DNA of 12,731 bases from DAOUTY01 sp964453665. Lineage in GTDB: Bacteria > Chloroflexota > Dehalococcoidia > SZUA-161. The stretch is from positions 1 to 12,731 of the forward strand of contig CAYVQT010000077.1 in NCBI GenBank assembly GCA_964453665.1, in the 5' to 3' direction. A program made the translations under genes and the position numbers. Shown one piece after another: positions 6,793-12,731 of this stretch. Below the pieces are notes generated by a model. The model was not told the origin of the DNA and did not search any database. It was given only the letters and a program-made list of their open reading frames with translations. The stretch's first letter is position 1. Every line of letters starts with the position of its first letter.

Positions 6793-8334
6793 CTATCTGC
6801 CCTCCTCATAAACGTTCAGCCTGGACAACAAACCTGGTATCTCATTAAATATCCTGGCGGTGGTAGCCTGGTCAATGTGCTCCACCGGCTTCGCCAGAAG
6901 CTCTTTCATTCTTTCATGAGCTAAAGCGAATACACTGTCGGTCTCCCCATCACCTTCAAATGGATAAGGCATTGAAATCTCTCCGCTGCGCATCACAGGA
7001 CGAATATAGCGAATGTACAGCTTTTGAGGCGTTGCCACCACCTCCCTTATCTGCTTCAAGACCTCGGCAATCTCTGTTTCGTTAATCCGCGGCGGCTTGA
7101 GGAAGAACTTGATCATCTTGAAGTGGGCATCGTCCAAGACAGCTTGCAGCAGACAAAAAACCGAGTTGCAATCGAGCAGACCGTATGCGCAGTGCAAGTA
7201 CTGAGGCCCGCTTAAAGTGACCACTATATCTGAGAACAATCGCTCTATCGATGCCTGCTGCCCCGGTATCTTGGTATCACAGACACCCGAAGTAGAATAA
7301 TTGGGTATCTTGTAAAATCGCGCCATTTGAGCGCAGTCCACATTGTACTGGCTGGTTTCAACGGAACCATAGGAATCGCCAAGGTTATCCAAACGCGCTC
7401 TAACAGGCACGCTGCCGTAGATCACCGGCGTCCCCCTGTTAACCAACTGCCCTAATGTGATACCCGCCAGGACCTCAGCGTTTATCTGAGCCATTATACC
7501 GGCTTCCTTAATCGGGGCAGTGCTTCCCGCCTGGGGCGAAGAGGAGACCACGATAGGCAACCCCCTCCTGCAGACCTCAATAAAAGTGTCCGTGGTATCT
7601 TCAACAAATTGCATAGGGCTCTTAACCAAACAGGTGATAAAAGAGATGATTGGGTTTTCCTTGAGTTCCTCTTCGCCTCCGACTATCAGCTTCGCCATGT
7701 TGACCACGTTGTCCAGTTGTTTCAGGTTGGTCAGTCCCGACATAACGTGCTTGGTCGTGTTATTCAAGGAGGCGAAGTATTTGTTAACATCCTTGTTATC
7801 CTCGGTAATATCTTTGTCCTGAATATTCACGGTTCGGATGTAGCCATCAAGGGTTTCAAGATGCTCACATACATGCGCCGACTGGCAAAGGTCAGCGACA
7901 GTACCACGTCTCGGGTGAAATTCCGGCACCTGAATCTCGGCGCCAGGATCGGACTTCTTAACATATGTTGGGAAATCCACATCCAGCCAGATATTTGTCT
8001 CAGAGCCGGAAATGAAGTATACCCTGGGTACCTCCCCGTTCATTATCAGCGCATTTTCCGGGTTCCTGGCGCCAAGCTTGACCGTCTTGGGTGCACTATC
8101 AAGGGCATCGAGAACAAGCTTCTCAGGAATCCTCACCAGCCAGTATGGATGATCGCCGGGGGAAACTGAAGAAACGTCCGCACCGTTAGCACCGAATATC
8201 TCAGCGGCCTGGCTATTGAAACATATCAAGCCGGGATCGCTGAGAATTTCCATGGAGGCCCGGTGAATTTGAGTTACCTGCTCCCCGGCCATCCTTTCGT
8301 AAGGAGTATCAATCAATATCCCTTCTCTAGACAC
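6793..8334 (-). CDS. MttB-family methyltransferase, non-pyrrolysine (copy 1)
   Basis: The protein is 513 aa of the trimethylamine methyltransferase (MttB) superfamily: NTTKHVMSGL (191-200), ENPIISFITCL (226-236), GTPVIYGS (301-308) and GVCDTK (350-355). In true MttB the last segment carries pyrrolysine encoded by an in-frame TAG; here it has ordinary codons. Members without pyrrolysine, such as the glycine betaine methyltransferase MtgB, demethylate quaternary amines. The expected role is methyl transfer from such a compound to the corrinoid protein encoded two bases downstream. The GTG start at 8334 has AGGAGGG five bases upstream. It is more divergent than copy 2 (for example SSSPQAGST where copy 2 has PAEPLCGAT), so the two may have different substrates. 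It carries a family-atypical insertion, SDPGAEIQVPEFHPRRGT, near 128-145. It ends in TAG. Confidence 0.9.
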   Translation of the reverse strand: MSREGILIDTPYERMAGEQVTQIHRASMEILSDPGLICFNSQAAEIFGANGADVSSVSPGDHPYWLVRIPEKLVLDALDSAPKTVKLGARNPENALIMNGEVPRVYFISGSETNIWLDVDFPTYVKKSDPGAEIQVPEFHPRRGTVADLCQSAHVCEHLETLDGYIRTVNIQDKDITEDNKDVNKYFASLNNTTKHVMSGLTNLKQLDNVVNMAKLIVGGEEELKENPIISFITCLVKSPMQFVEDTTDTFIEVCRRGLPIVVSSSPQAGSTAPIKEAGIMAQINAEVLAGITLGQLVNRGTPVIYGSVPVRARLDNLGDSYGSVETSQYNVDCAQMARFYKIPNYSTSGVCDTKIPGQQASIERLFSDIVVTLSGPQYLHCAYGLLDCNSVFCLLQAVLDDAHFKMIKFFLKPPRINETEIAEVLKQIREVVATPQKLYIRYIRPVMRSGEISMPYPFEGDGETDSVFALAHERMKELLAKPVEHIDQATTARIFNEIPGLLSRLNVYEEGR

Positions 8335-8412
8335 TATGTCCCTCCTGCATGACTCTTAATCTATATCACCGCTACGTAAACATATATTTTACAAATCAGT
8401 CCGGGAATTAGG

Positions 8413-8442
8413 GGTGGGTTGCAGCACATGCTTCAACCCACC
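8413..8442 (-). other. Strong hairpin in the 158-base gap inside the methyltransferase operon
   Basis: The arms GGTGGGTTG (8413-8421) and CAACCCACC (8434-8442) are perfectly complementary, with an additional inner AGC/GCT pairing in the loop. No T-run follows on the transcribed strand, so it looks like an RNA processing or stability element rather than a terminator. It sits in the only large gap of the cluster, between the MtrH-like gene and MttB-like copy 1. The gap (8335-8492) may also contain a secondary promoter, but I see no strong one. Confidence 0.5.
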
Positions 8443-8492
8443 AAGAGCAGATGCTCCAGGCTACCCTGTTCAACTAACTTTTAAAACACCAT

Positions 8493-9302
8493 CTAATCGA
8501 CTAAAAGGCCCTTCCTGTGAGCCCTGATATATCCTTTACACGACAAGTCTTTCCCCGTAAGCATATCGGCAACTTTGACAAAACTCATCATCTTGGCATC
8601 AAGGGGGTCCAGGATTGCGGCATCAAGCCCCGCAGAGGCCGCCATTAGAAGAAAAGCCCGGTTTATCATCCCCCTCTGAGGCAGCCCATAGGAAATGTTG
8701 CTGAGTCCCATGACGGTCCTGGCGTTCGGGTAACGATATTTGACCTGCTCAATGGTCTTAAGGGTAATCAGTCCCTGAGTCGAATCCACAGCTATAGGAA
8801 GCACCAGGGGGTCAAAAAAAACCTGCTCTTCCTTCAAACCCAGGCGGGTCAAGTGCGCCATTATTGCATCACAGGCAGCCAACCGTTCCTCGACATTGTC
8901 AGGTATTGTTCCCGTACCCATTGCCAGCGCCACCAACCAGGCCTTGTGCTCCGCCGCCATAGGGCCAACAGCCTCCAGCTTCTCGGGCTCGGCATCTACC
9001 GAGTTTATAATCACACTGTCCCCATGATATTTGCGCAGGGCGGCTTCGATAACGCTCGGAACATCGCTGTCAATAGTCAGAGGCTTATCCGTAGCTGCTT
9101 GAACCAGCTCAACCAGCCATTCCATAGCAGCCTCCGGGTGCTCCCAAGACCCCTGGCCAACGCCGGCGTTTACATCGATAAAGTCAGCCCCAGCGGCGGC
9201 CTGGTCACGGGCAAGGCCTTCCAAGAACTGCCTGTCTTTGTTTTCTATGGCGTGTCCTACAGACTTATTCGAGGCATTAATCTTCTCGCCAATTACCAGC
9301 AT
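8493..9302 (-). CDS. MtrH/AcsE-like methyltetrahydrofolate:corrinoid methyltransferase
   Basis: The protein is 269 aa with a pterin-binding TIM barrel: IGEKINAS (4-11), DFIDVNAG (40-47), IDSD (77-80), N100 in VIIN, FFDPLVLPI (162-170) and MGLSNISYGLP (198-208). The MGLSN-S segment and the downstream INRAFL are characteristic of AcsE and of the MtqA/MtvA-type proteins that serve corrinoid methyltransferase clusters. It would move the methyl group between the corrinoid protein and tetrahydrofolate, linking substrate demethylation to the Wood-Ljungdahl methyl branch or to methyl oxidation. It starts at ATG 9302, 14 bases after the previous gene, with a weak AGGACGAG upstream, and ends in TAG. 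It lacks a B12-binding domain, so it is not a methionine synthase. Confidence 0.92.
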   Translation of the reverse strand: MLVIGEKINASNKSVGHAIENKDRQFLEGLARDQAAAGADFIDVNAGVGQGSWEHPEAAMEWLVELVQAATDKPLTIDSDVPSVIEAALRKYHGDSVIINSVDAEPEKLEAVGPMAAEHKAWLVALAMGTGTIPDNVEERLAACDAIMAHLTRLGLKEEQVFFDPLVLPIAVDSTQGLITLKTIEQVKYRYPNARTVMGLSNISYGLPQRGMINRAFLLMAASAGLDAAILDPLDAKMMSFVKVADMLTGKDLSCKGYIRAHRKGLLVD

Positions 9303-9316
9303 GTTGTAATCTCGTC

Positions 9317-10756
9317 CTACTCTACGATACCAGCTATCTCCGAGAGCACTTTCTCTCTCGTGTTCGCCGGCAGACTATATCCTTCTCTGGCCAAAATTTC
9401 CTTTACCTTCTCCGCTGCCCTTTCCCAGGCATTTTTCGCCCCTCTGGCCTCCCAATCCTCTCTGCTGTTTCTGTCGCTGATGGAAGGTTGATAATGCTCA
9501 CGCCGCATGAAGTGCCTGGTATGCTTCGCGGTGACAAAATTGCCACCCGGTCCCACCTCCTTGATAAGGTCAAAGGCCAGGGTGTCTTCATTTACCTGTA
9601 TGCCCTCCACAGCCCTCATTACCATCCCCAGAATATCGTTGTCTATAACGTACTTCTCGTAACATACGGTCAGAGCGAACTCCATTAGCCCGGCCGCGTC
9701 GTGTATGAAATTAGCTCCTGCCAGAGCACAGAGCAGACTTGTAATTGCTGACTCATAGCCGCTCTGAGCATCCAACACCTTGGAGTCGGTCATACCGCCT
9801 GTTGCATAAAAGGGGAGCCGGTAAAACTGCGCCATCTGTGCGCCGGCTGCGTTAATGAGGCCCATTTCAACAGAACCGGCCAGATAACTGAAAGTCCCGA
9901 GGTCTGTGCTTGTGGCTACTGAGCCGAGAATAACGGGTGTTCCCGGACTTGCAAGCTGTGCGAGCATTACCCCCATCAAGGAGTCTACAGTCTGCATCGT
10001 CACGTTCCCGGCCAGCGTCACCGGCGATGTGGCCCCGCACAGCGGCTCGGCAGGGCAGACCACAGGCACGCCACTCCTGGCAATAGTTATTAAAAAGTCG
10101 CCGTAAACCTCGTCAATCTTTAGCGGGCTTATACTGCAGGCTATCATTGATATAATGGGACGCCGGCGAAGTTCCTCGGCAGAGCCAGCGATGACCTCAG
10201 CCATTCTCGTCACCTGCCGCAGCCCGTCCAGGGTGTATAGACCTCCCATGATATGCTTACTTGTATTTTCCAGACCTGCAAAGAAGCGGTTTACATCCAC
10301 CTGCTCTACAGGCAACTCGTTCGGATAGGTAGGCAACAGGAAGAGATGGATATTTTCCAGCGCATCAACCAGCTTTGCTATGCGCTTCAAATCTTCCAGA
10401 GTAGCCAGCGTCTTCTCACCCGTCTCCTGGTGATAGACATTGAGCGCGGTCCCGCCAGTCCCCGTGTATACAAGGTTCCCGCCCAATAAAATATCGTGCT
10501 TCTCATCCTGGCCGCAGAGCCTGACCTGGGACGGTGCCATCCCAATAAGCTCCAAGGCTTTCTCCTGAGGCAGGCGCACCAAGCGCTTTTCCTCATCCAC
10601 CCAGGCCCCAGCCCCTTTGAAAAGCTCCAGTCCAGTACTTGAGTGGACCTGAAAGCCTACTTCCTCGATTATACGCAGCACGGTCCGGTGAATCATCCGC
10701 ACCGCTTCTTCCGTGAGAGGCTTGAAGCTACCTCCAGGCAACCCTTTTCCGACCAT
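9317..10756 (-). CDS. MttB-family methyltransferase, non-pyrrolysine (copy 2)
   Basis: With ATG 10756 the protein is 479 aa; residue numbers here use that start. It shows the classical MttB-superfamily core: NTSKHIMGGLYTL (164-176), RRRPIISMIACSISPL (197-212), CPAEPLCGATSPVTLAGN (234-251), SPGTPVILGS (270-279) and ATGGMTDSK (318-326). The position used by pyrrolysine in MttB is an ordinary sense codon. The predicted role is demethylation of a quaternary or tertiary methylamine-type substrate onto the shared corrinoid protein. The frame is also open upstream to a TTG at 10810, which would overlap the previous gene by 43 bases. ATG 10756 is preferred because it lies 11 bases after the previous stop, follows GGAGGAGGT (spacing about 13, a little long) and sits just before the conserved start of the family. 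It ends in TAG. Confidence 0.9.
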   Translation of the reverse strand: MVGKGLPGGSFKPLTEEAVRMIHRTVLRIIEEVGFQVHSSTGLELFKGAGAWVDEEKRLVRLPQEKALELIGMAPSQVRLCGQDEKHDILLGGNLVYTGTGGTALNVYHQETGEKTLATLEDLKRIAKLVDALENIHLFLLPTYPNELPVEQVDVNRFFAGLENTSKHIMGGLYTLDGLRQVTRMAEVIAGSAEELRRRPIISMIACSISPLKIDEVYGDFLITIARSGVPVVCPAEPLCGATSPVTLAGNVTMQTVDSLMGVMLAQLASPGTPVILGSVATSTDLGTFSYLAGSVEMGLINAAGAQMAQFYRLPFYATGGMTDSKVLDAQSGYESAITSLLCALAGANFIHDAAGLMEFALTVCYEKYVIDNDILGMVMRAVEGIQVNEDTLAFDLIKEVGPGGNFVTAKHTRHFMRREHYQPSISDRNSREDWEARGAKNAWERAAEKVKEILAREGYSLPANTREKVLSEIAGIVE

Positions 10757-10767
10757 ATCGCTGAATT

Positions 10768-11487
10768 CTACCTCCTCCACAAACAACTGCGTTTGTCGCA
10801 GGACTGGCAAGGATTATGACTTTCCAAGTTACCGTCGCAGTGGCCAATACCCATTATGCCCGATATCGACTTCTGGGGAACCATCAGATAACTGTCAGTC
10901 AACTGAACCTCCACAGAATCACCTCCCACTGCGCGAAAGACCCCCCGCTGCTGGCTTATATCCCAGTCACAGTGACCGGGGCTGAAGCGGCGGCTTATGC
11001 AGTAACCCTGACTACCAGCGACTTCTCGTATCCTGCTCTCCACAGAACCGGCCAGTTTCTCAGCAAAGCTTGATCCTATCGCGTCCAGTACGTAGGCCTC
11101 TACTATGAGCCCTTTATTAGCCAGCCAGCCGACCATGTCCTCCAGGTGACTGCCAATTGTCAATACGAATACGGCAACCTTTTCGCATTGCTCCAGCAAG
11201 CGAGCGATGGCATCGCTTTCAAATACAATCAGATTGGAAATAAGACCACCTGAACCCTGGATGAAAACGCGGGGGCCCAAAACGAGCTCAATGTCCCTGA
11301 TTACACATGAATACGACGGCTTAATAAGATTCCCGGCGTTAACCATGTACTCATCGAGCAACGACGCGATACGCGCTGACGGCTCGACCTCATCCCGGTA
11401 ACCCAACTGGCCACACACGCTCTTCCTATCGATTTTTAAATCGGTCTCTATATCTATGTTATTAATGACTGTAGACAATTCGTTCAC
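10768..11487 (-). CDS. Stand-alone MetH-type cobalamin reactivation protein
   Basis: The protein is 239 aa and resembles the C-terminal activation domain of B12-dependent methionine synthase, which uses S-adenosylmethionine and a reductant to remethylate inactive cob(II)alamin. Supporting motifs are VLTIGSHLED (108-117), AYVLDAIGSSFAEKLA (131-146), RRFSPGHCDWDISQQ (166-180, matching the family R-x-SPG/SFGY segment) and MVPQKSISGIMGIG (202-215). Free-standing versions exist, such as Thermotoga TM0269. The tail adds C227-x2-C230-x4-C235, preceded by C217, a possible metal or iron-sulfur site. As first gene of the methyl-transfer operon it probably reactivates the corrinoid protein, the job usually done by RACo/RamA-type proteins. 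The GTG at 11487 abuts AAGGGG very closely, so TTG at 11478 is an alternative start. It ends in TAG. Confidence 0.82.
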   Translation of the reverse strand: MNELSTVINNIDIETDLKIDRKSVCGQLGYRDEVEPSARIASLLDEYMVNAGNLIKPSYSCVIRDIELVLGPRVFIQGSGGLISNLIVFESDAIARLLEQCEKVAVFVLTIGSHLEDMVGWLANKGLIVEAYVLDAIGSSFAEKLAGSVESRIREVAGSQGYCISRRFSPGHCDWDISQQRGVFRAVGGDSVEVQLTDSYLMVPQKSISGIMGIGHCDGNLESHNPCQSCDKRSCLWRR

Positions 11488-11623
11488 ACCCCTTTATCGA
11501 GTACGTAAAGTGCAATCCAAAGGCGCTTGTGCTTAACTGTCAGCATATCTCTTAAATACACTAAGACATGCGTTAGCAATAGAGAGGGCTAATTCGCGGG
11601 CCGTAAACTGGGAGGAATTACTC

Positions 11624-11725
11624 GTGAGCAAGAAAATCAGGGGCGGGGTTGCCAGAAAATCACTGGGGGAAAACCTAGCGGTATCTATCCGCAGAAAAAA
11701 AGTGCGGATAGAGGCCCCCTGTTAA
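11624..11725 (+). CDS. Possible small basic protein, 33 codons
   Basis: GTG at 11624 is preceded by GGGAGGAATTACTC, a strong ribosome binding site at good distance, and the frame runs to TAA at 11723-11725. The product would be about 33 residues, rich in Arg and Lys (SKKIRGGVARKSLGENLAVS, then IRRKK). I do not recognise a family. It lies inside the inverted-repeat-bounded element, so it may be a real small gene, a remnant of a mobile element, or a chance reading of a structured RNA. Confidence 0.3.
   Translation: MSKKIRGGVARKSLGENLAVSIRRKKVRIEAPC
11685..11711. repeat. Hairpin with 9-base perfect arms
   Basis: CTATCCGCA (11685-11693) and TGCGGATAG (11703-11711) pair perfectly around a loop of GAAAAAAAG. 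It is nested within the larger inverted repeat of 11519-11735. There is no T-run after the stem on either strand. Confidence 0.6.
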
Positions 11726-11988
11726 AAGCGCCTTTTCTTTAAATCAAGTCACCTTTTGCCCTCCCACCGGATTTATCGCTCCTCCCTAAACTTAGCATTG
11801 CAAGCGATAAGCATTTTAGCACATCAGAACCTTCTTGTCCAGCGCCAGACCTACCTAAACATATACTCCACTTACTAATTTTATATTTCCTGCTATTTTC
11901 CCTACTTTTCCTCCCAACTCAGAAACCGTTACCTTCCTCCACAACGAGAATTGATGTTATCGCCAGCCTGCCGTTAGCGGTTGAAAAT

Positions 11989-12009
11989 ACCCCTGACATG
12001 AACAGGGGT
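11989..12009 (-). terminator. Weak terminator-like hairpin after the membrane-protein gene
   Basis: On the minus strand ACCCCTG, a 7-base loop and CAGGGGT form a perfect 7-base stem followed by ATTTTC. It begins 37 bases after the TAA at 12047. The T-run is short, so confidence is limited. Confidence 0.4.
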
Positions 12010-12046
12010 TCAGTTCAATCTTAGTTGATAAGCAATAATACTCCCT

Positions 12047-12229
12047 TTAGTAGAAGTAAACCAAGAGACTAGAGAAGATAAGAGCACCAATCACAGCAGC
12101 GTAACTTACTACTACAGGAACATATGGCTCACCCTTTTCATCCCACACGCCACATCTGATTTCCTCTTTTTTTGCGGCCTCTTTGCTTTTCAGCTTATCA
12201 AAACAATGATCCACTCTCCGACGCGCCGC
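12047..12229 (-). pseudogene. In-frame continuation of the membrane-protein gene after an amber codon
   Basis: Directly after the TAG at 12232-12230 the same frame stays open for 60 codons to TAA at 12047. The product is protein-like: a basic start (AARRRVDHCF), a charged helix (KLKSKEAAKKEEIR), a CGVWDEKGEPYVP segment and a hydrophobic stretch (VVSYAAVIGALIFSSLLVYF) fit for one membrane helix. A separate gene could start at GTG 12214, but GGAG would then lie only one base away from it, so independent initiation looks poor. The simplest reading is that a CAG (Gln) codon mutated to TAG and split one gene into two parts. Confidence 0.55.
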
Positions 12230-12541
12230 CTATCTCATATGAAACTGCCAACGCATGAATACTAGTACTGCAACAGCAAAAAGTGAAAACATCACAATAA
12301 AAAAGGTGCGCCAACTACTGCAACTCTCGATAAGACTCTGCACGCTTAGGGCAGCATAGAGCACTCCACCTATGTAGAAGGCAGTCGCAGCCCATGCCAT
12401 AGTCTCCTTATGATCGTGGTATCTGCCGTTATATTCCATGAGGAACTGTAGTAGTCTTACTCTGTCTCCGTCATCGTTGGCTTCAGCCATACAACACTTC
12501 CCAATAACATATCGCCAGATTCGTTGTAGCCACTTAATCAT
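12230..12541 (-). CDS. Small membrane protein of unknown function, probably truncated by TAG
   Basis: The ORF is 103 aa with two predicted membrane helices: about residues 48-66 (MAWAATAFYIGGVLYAALSV region) and about 79-97 (TFFIVMFSLFAVAVLVFMRW). A charged soluble N-terminal part (MAEANDDGDRVRLLQFLMEY, then NGRYHDHKE) precedes them. The ATG at 12541 has no ribosome binding site; the in-frame ATG at 12490 follows GGGAAG at about 6-7 bases and may be the true start. I do not recognise a family. The frame ends at TAG (12230) immediately after FHMR, but it continues coherently for 60 more codons with a third hydrophobic helix, so the intact protein was probably about 164 aa. The upstream 190 bases (12542-12731) show no strong promoter; ATG at 12717 on the plus strand, with GAAGG before it, might begin a gene running off the right edge. 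Confidence 0.5.
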   Translation of the reverse strand: MIKWLQRIWRYVIGKCCMAEANDDGDRVRLLQFLMEYNGRYHDHKETMAWAATAFYIGGVLYAALSVQSLIESCSSWRTFFIVMFSLFAVAVLVFMRWQFHMR

Positions 12542-12731
12542 ATTTACTAATACTTGCTTGTTATGCTAAACTCATGCCGCTTTGAAACAGCAGCGACAAC
12601 AAGATCAATCATAAGGTGGTATCAAATTTTACTACTTTAACTCACTTAATCAGTTAGTTACCAAAACATCCTTAACTTGGTCATGTCAATATTTCTGCTG
12701 AAATTGAAGGTAAAGGATGACACCCATTTCT

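Larger units (their letters stand above)
11519..11735. repeat. Element bounded by 10-base inverted repeats
   Basis: AAAGGCGCTT (11519-11528) and AAGCGCCTTT (11726-11735) are exact inverted repeats, and the similarity continues inward: GCTTAAC near 11531 pairs with GTTAA at 11721-11725 if a four-base insertion is allowed. Nested inside are CAGGGG (11638-11643) complementary to CCCCTG (11716-11721), and the hairpin at 11685-11711. It could be a small non-autonomous mobile element of about 217 bases or a structured leader RNA on the minus strand. Confidence 0.4.
11488..12046. other. Region without a large gene: operon leader, inverted repeats, small ORF
   Basis: No ORF above about 60 codons is credible here. 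On the minus strand it is the leader of the methyltransferase operon, but I find no confident sigma70 promoter and no cobalamin riboswitch consensus. It contains a long-range inverted repeat enclosing 11519-11735, a hairpin at 11685-11711, a 33-codon plus-strand ORF at 11624-11725, and an inverted repeat TTATCGCT (11773-11780) / AGCGATAA (11803-11810). A hairpin at 11989-12009 lies after the membrane-protein gene. From about 11815 to 11988 I see only pyrimidine-rich sequence with no clear signal. Confidence 0.6.

Noticed and set aside
7609..8169. 186-codon plus-strand frame
   Set aside because: It is antisense to the MttB-like copy 1 gene, which has strong motifs and a strong ribosome binding site.
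6793..10810. Pyrrolysine-containing MttB
   Set aside because: Both MttB-like frames are full length without internal TAG, and the expected position is a sense codon in each.
10757..10810. Extended N terminus of MttB-like copy 2 from TTG 10810
   Set aside because: It would overlap the previous gene by 43 bases, uses a rare start with weak binding site, and the extra residues precede the conserved start of the family.
11488..11760. Cobalamin riboswitch in the leader of the methyltransferase operon
   Set aside because: The leader strand lacks a recognisable B12-box (GCCACTG-type) sequence. The CACTGGGGG on the plus strand is in the wrong orientation for the operon and lacks the rest of the consensus.
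12684..12689. TTGACA on the minus strand upstream of the membrane-protein gene as a -35 box
   Set aside because: No acceptable -10 box is found at 16-18 bases spacing, so a promoter is not supported.

Overview
The window appears to come from an anaerobic bacterium that uses corrinoid (B12) C1 chemistry, ferredoxin-linked 2-oxoacid metabolism and non-pyrrolysine MttB-family methyltransferases. These genes, the moderate GC content and a dispersed inverted repeat built on 'TTCGACAAGCTCA' would fit Chloroflexota (Dehalococcoidia-like) or a similar acetogen or sulfate-reducer lineage. That placement is inference only.

Layout. (1) Positions 1-53 are one end of an IS21-like insertion sequence, which has cut an AT-rich AAA ATPase gene (54-484, minus). 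(2) A good sigma70-type promoter (521-549) drives a two-gene plus-strand operon, 574-3122. It encodes a gamma-alpha fused subunit and a beta subunit of a 2-oxoacid:ferredoxin oxidoreductase. (3) A convergent intergenic region (3123-3634) is packed with perfect or near-perfect inverted repeats. (4) Seven genes run on the minus strand from 11487 down to 3635. In transcription order they are a stand-alone MetH-type reactivation protein, MttB-like methyltransferase 2, an MtrH/AcsE-like pterin methyltransferase, MttB-like methyltransferase 1, a corrinoid protein, an asparagine-synthetase-like enzyme lacking the catalytic Cys2, and a PhnP-like metallo-beta-lactamase-fold protein. (5) Positions 11488-12046 have no large gene but hold nested inverted repeats and a 33-codon ORF with a good ribosome binding site. 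(6) A small membrane-protein gene (12541 down) is split by an in-frame TAG, and its reading frame continues coherently to 12047.

How the genes fit together. The core is a methyl-transfer module. MttB-type enzymes would demethylate a quaternary or tertiary methylamine-type compound and place the methyl on the corrinoid protein. The MtrH/AcsE-like protein would pass it to tetrahydrofolate. The MetH-type protein would rescue oxidised cob(II)alamin. The two MttB paralogues share one corrinoid protein. The unusual parts are the MetH-type activator in place of the more usual RACo/RamA-type iron-sulfur activator, and the asparagine-synthetase-like gene 38 bp downstream that has lost its glutaminase nucleophile. 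The substrate cannot be read from the sequence.
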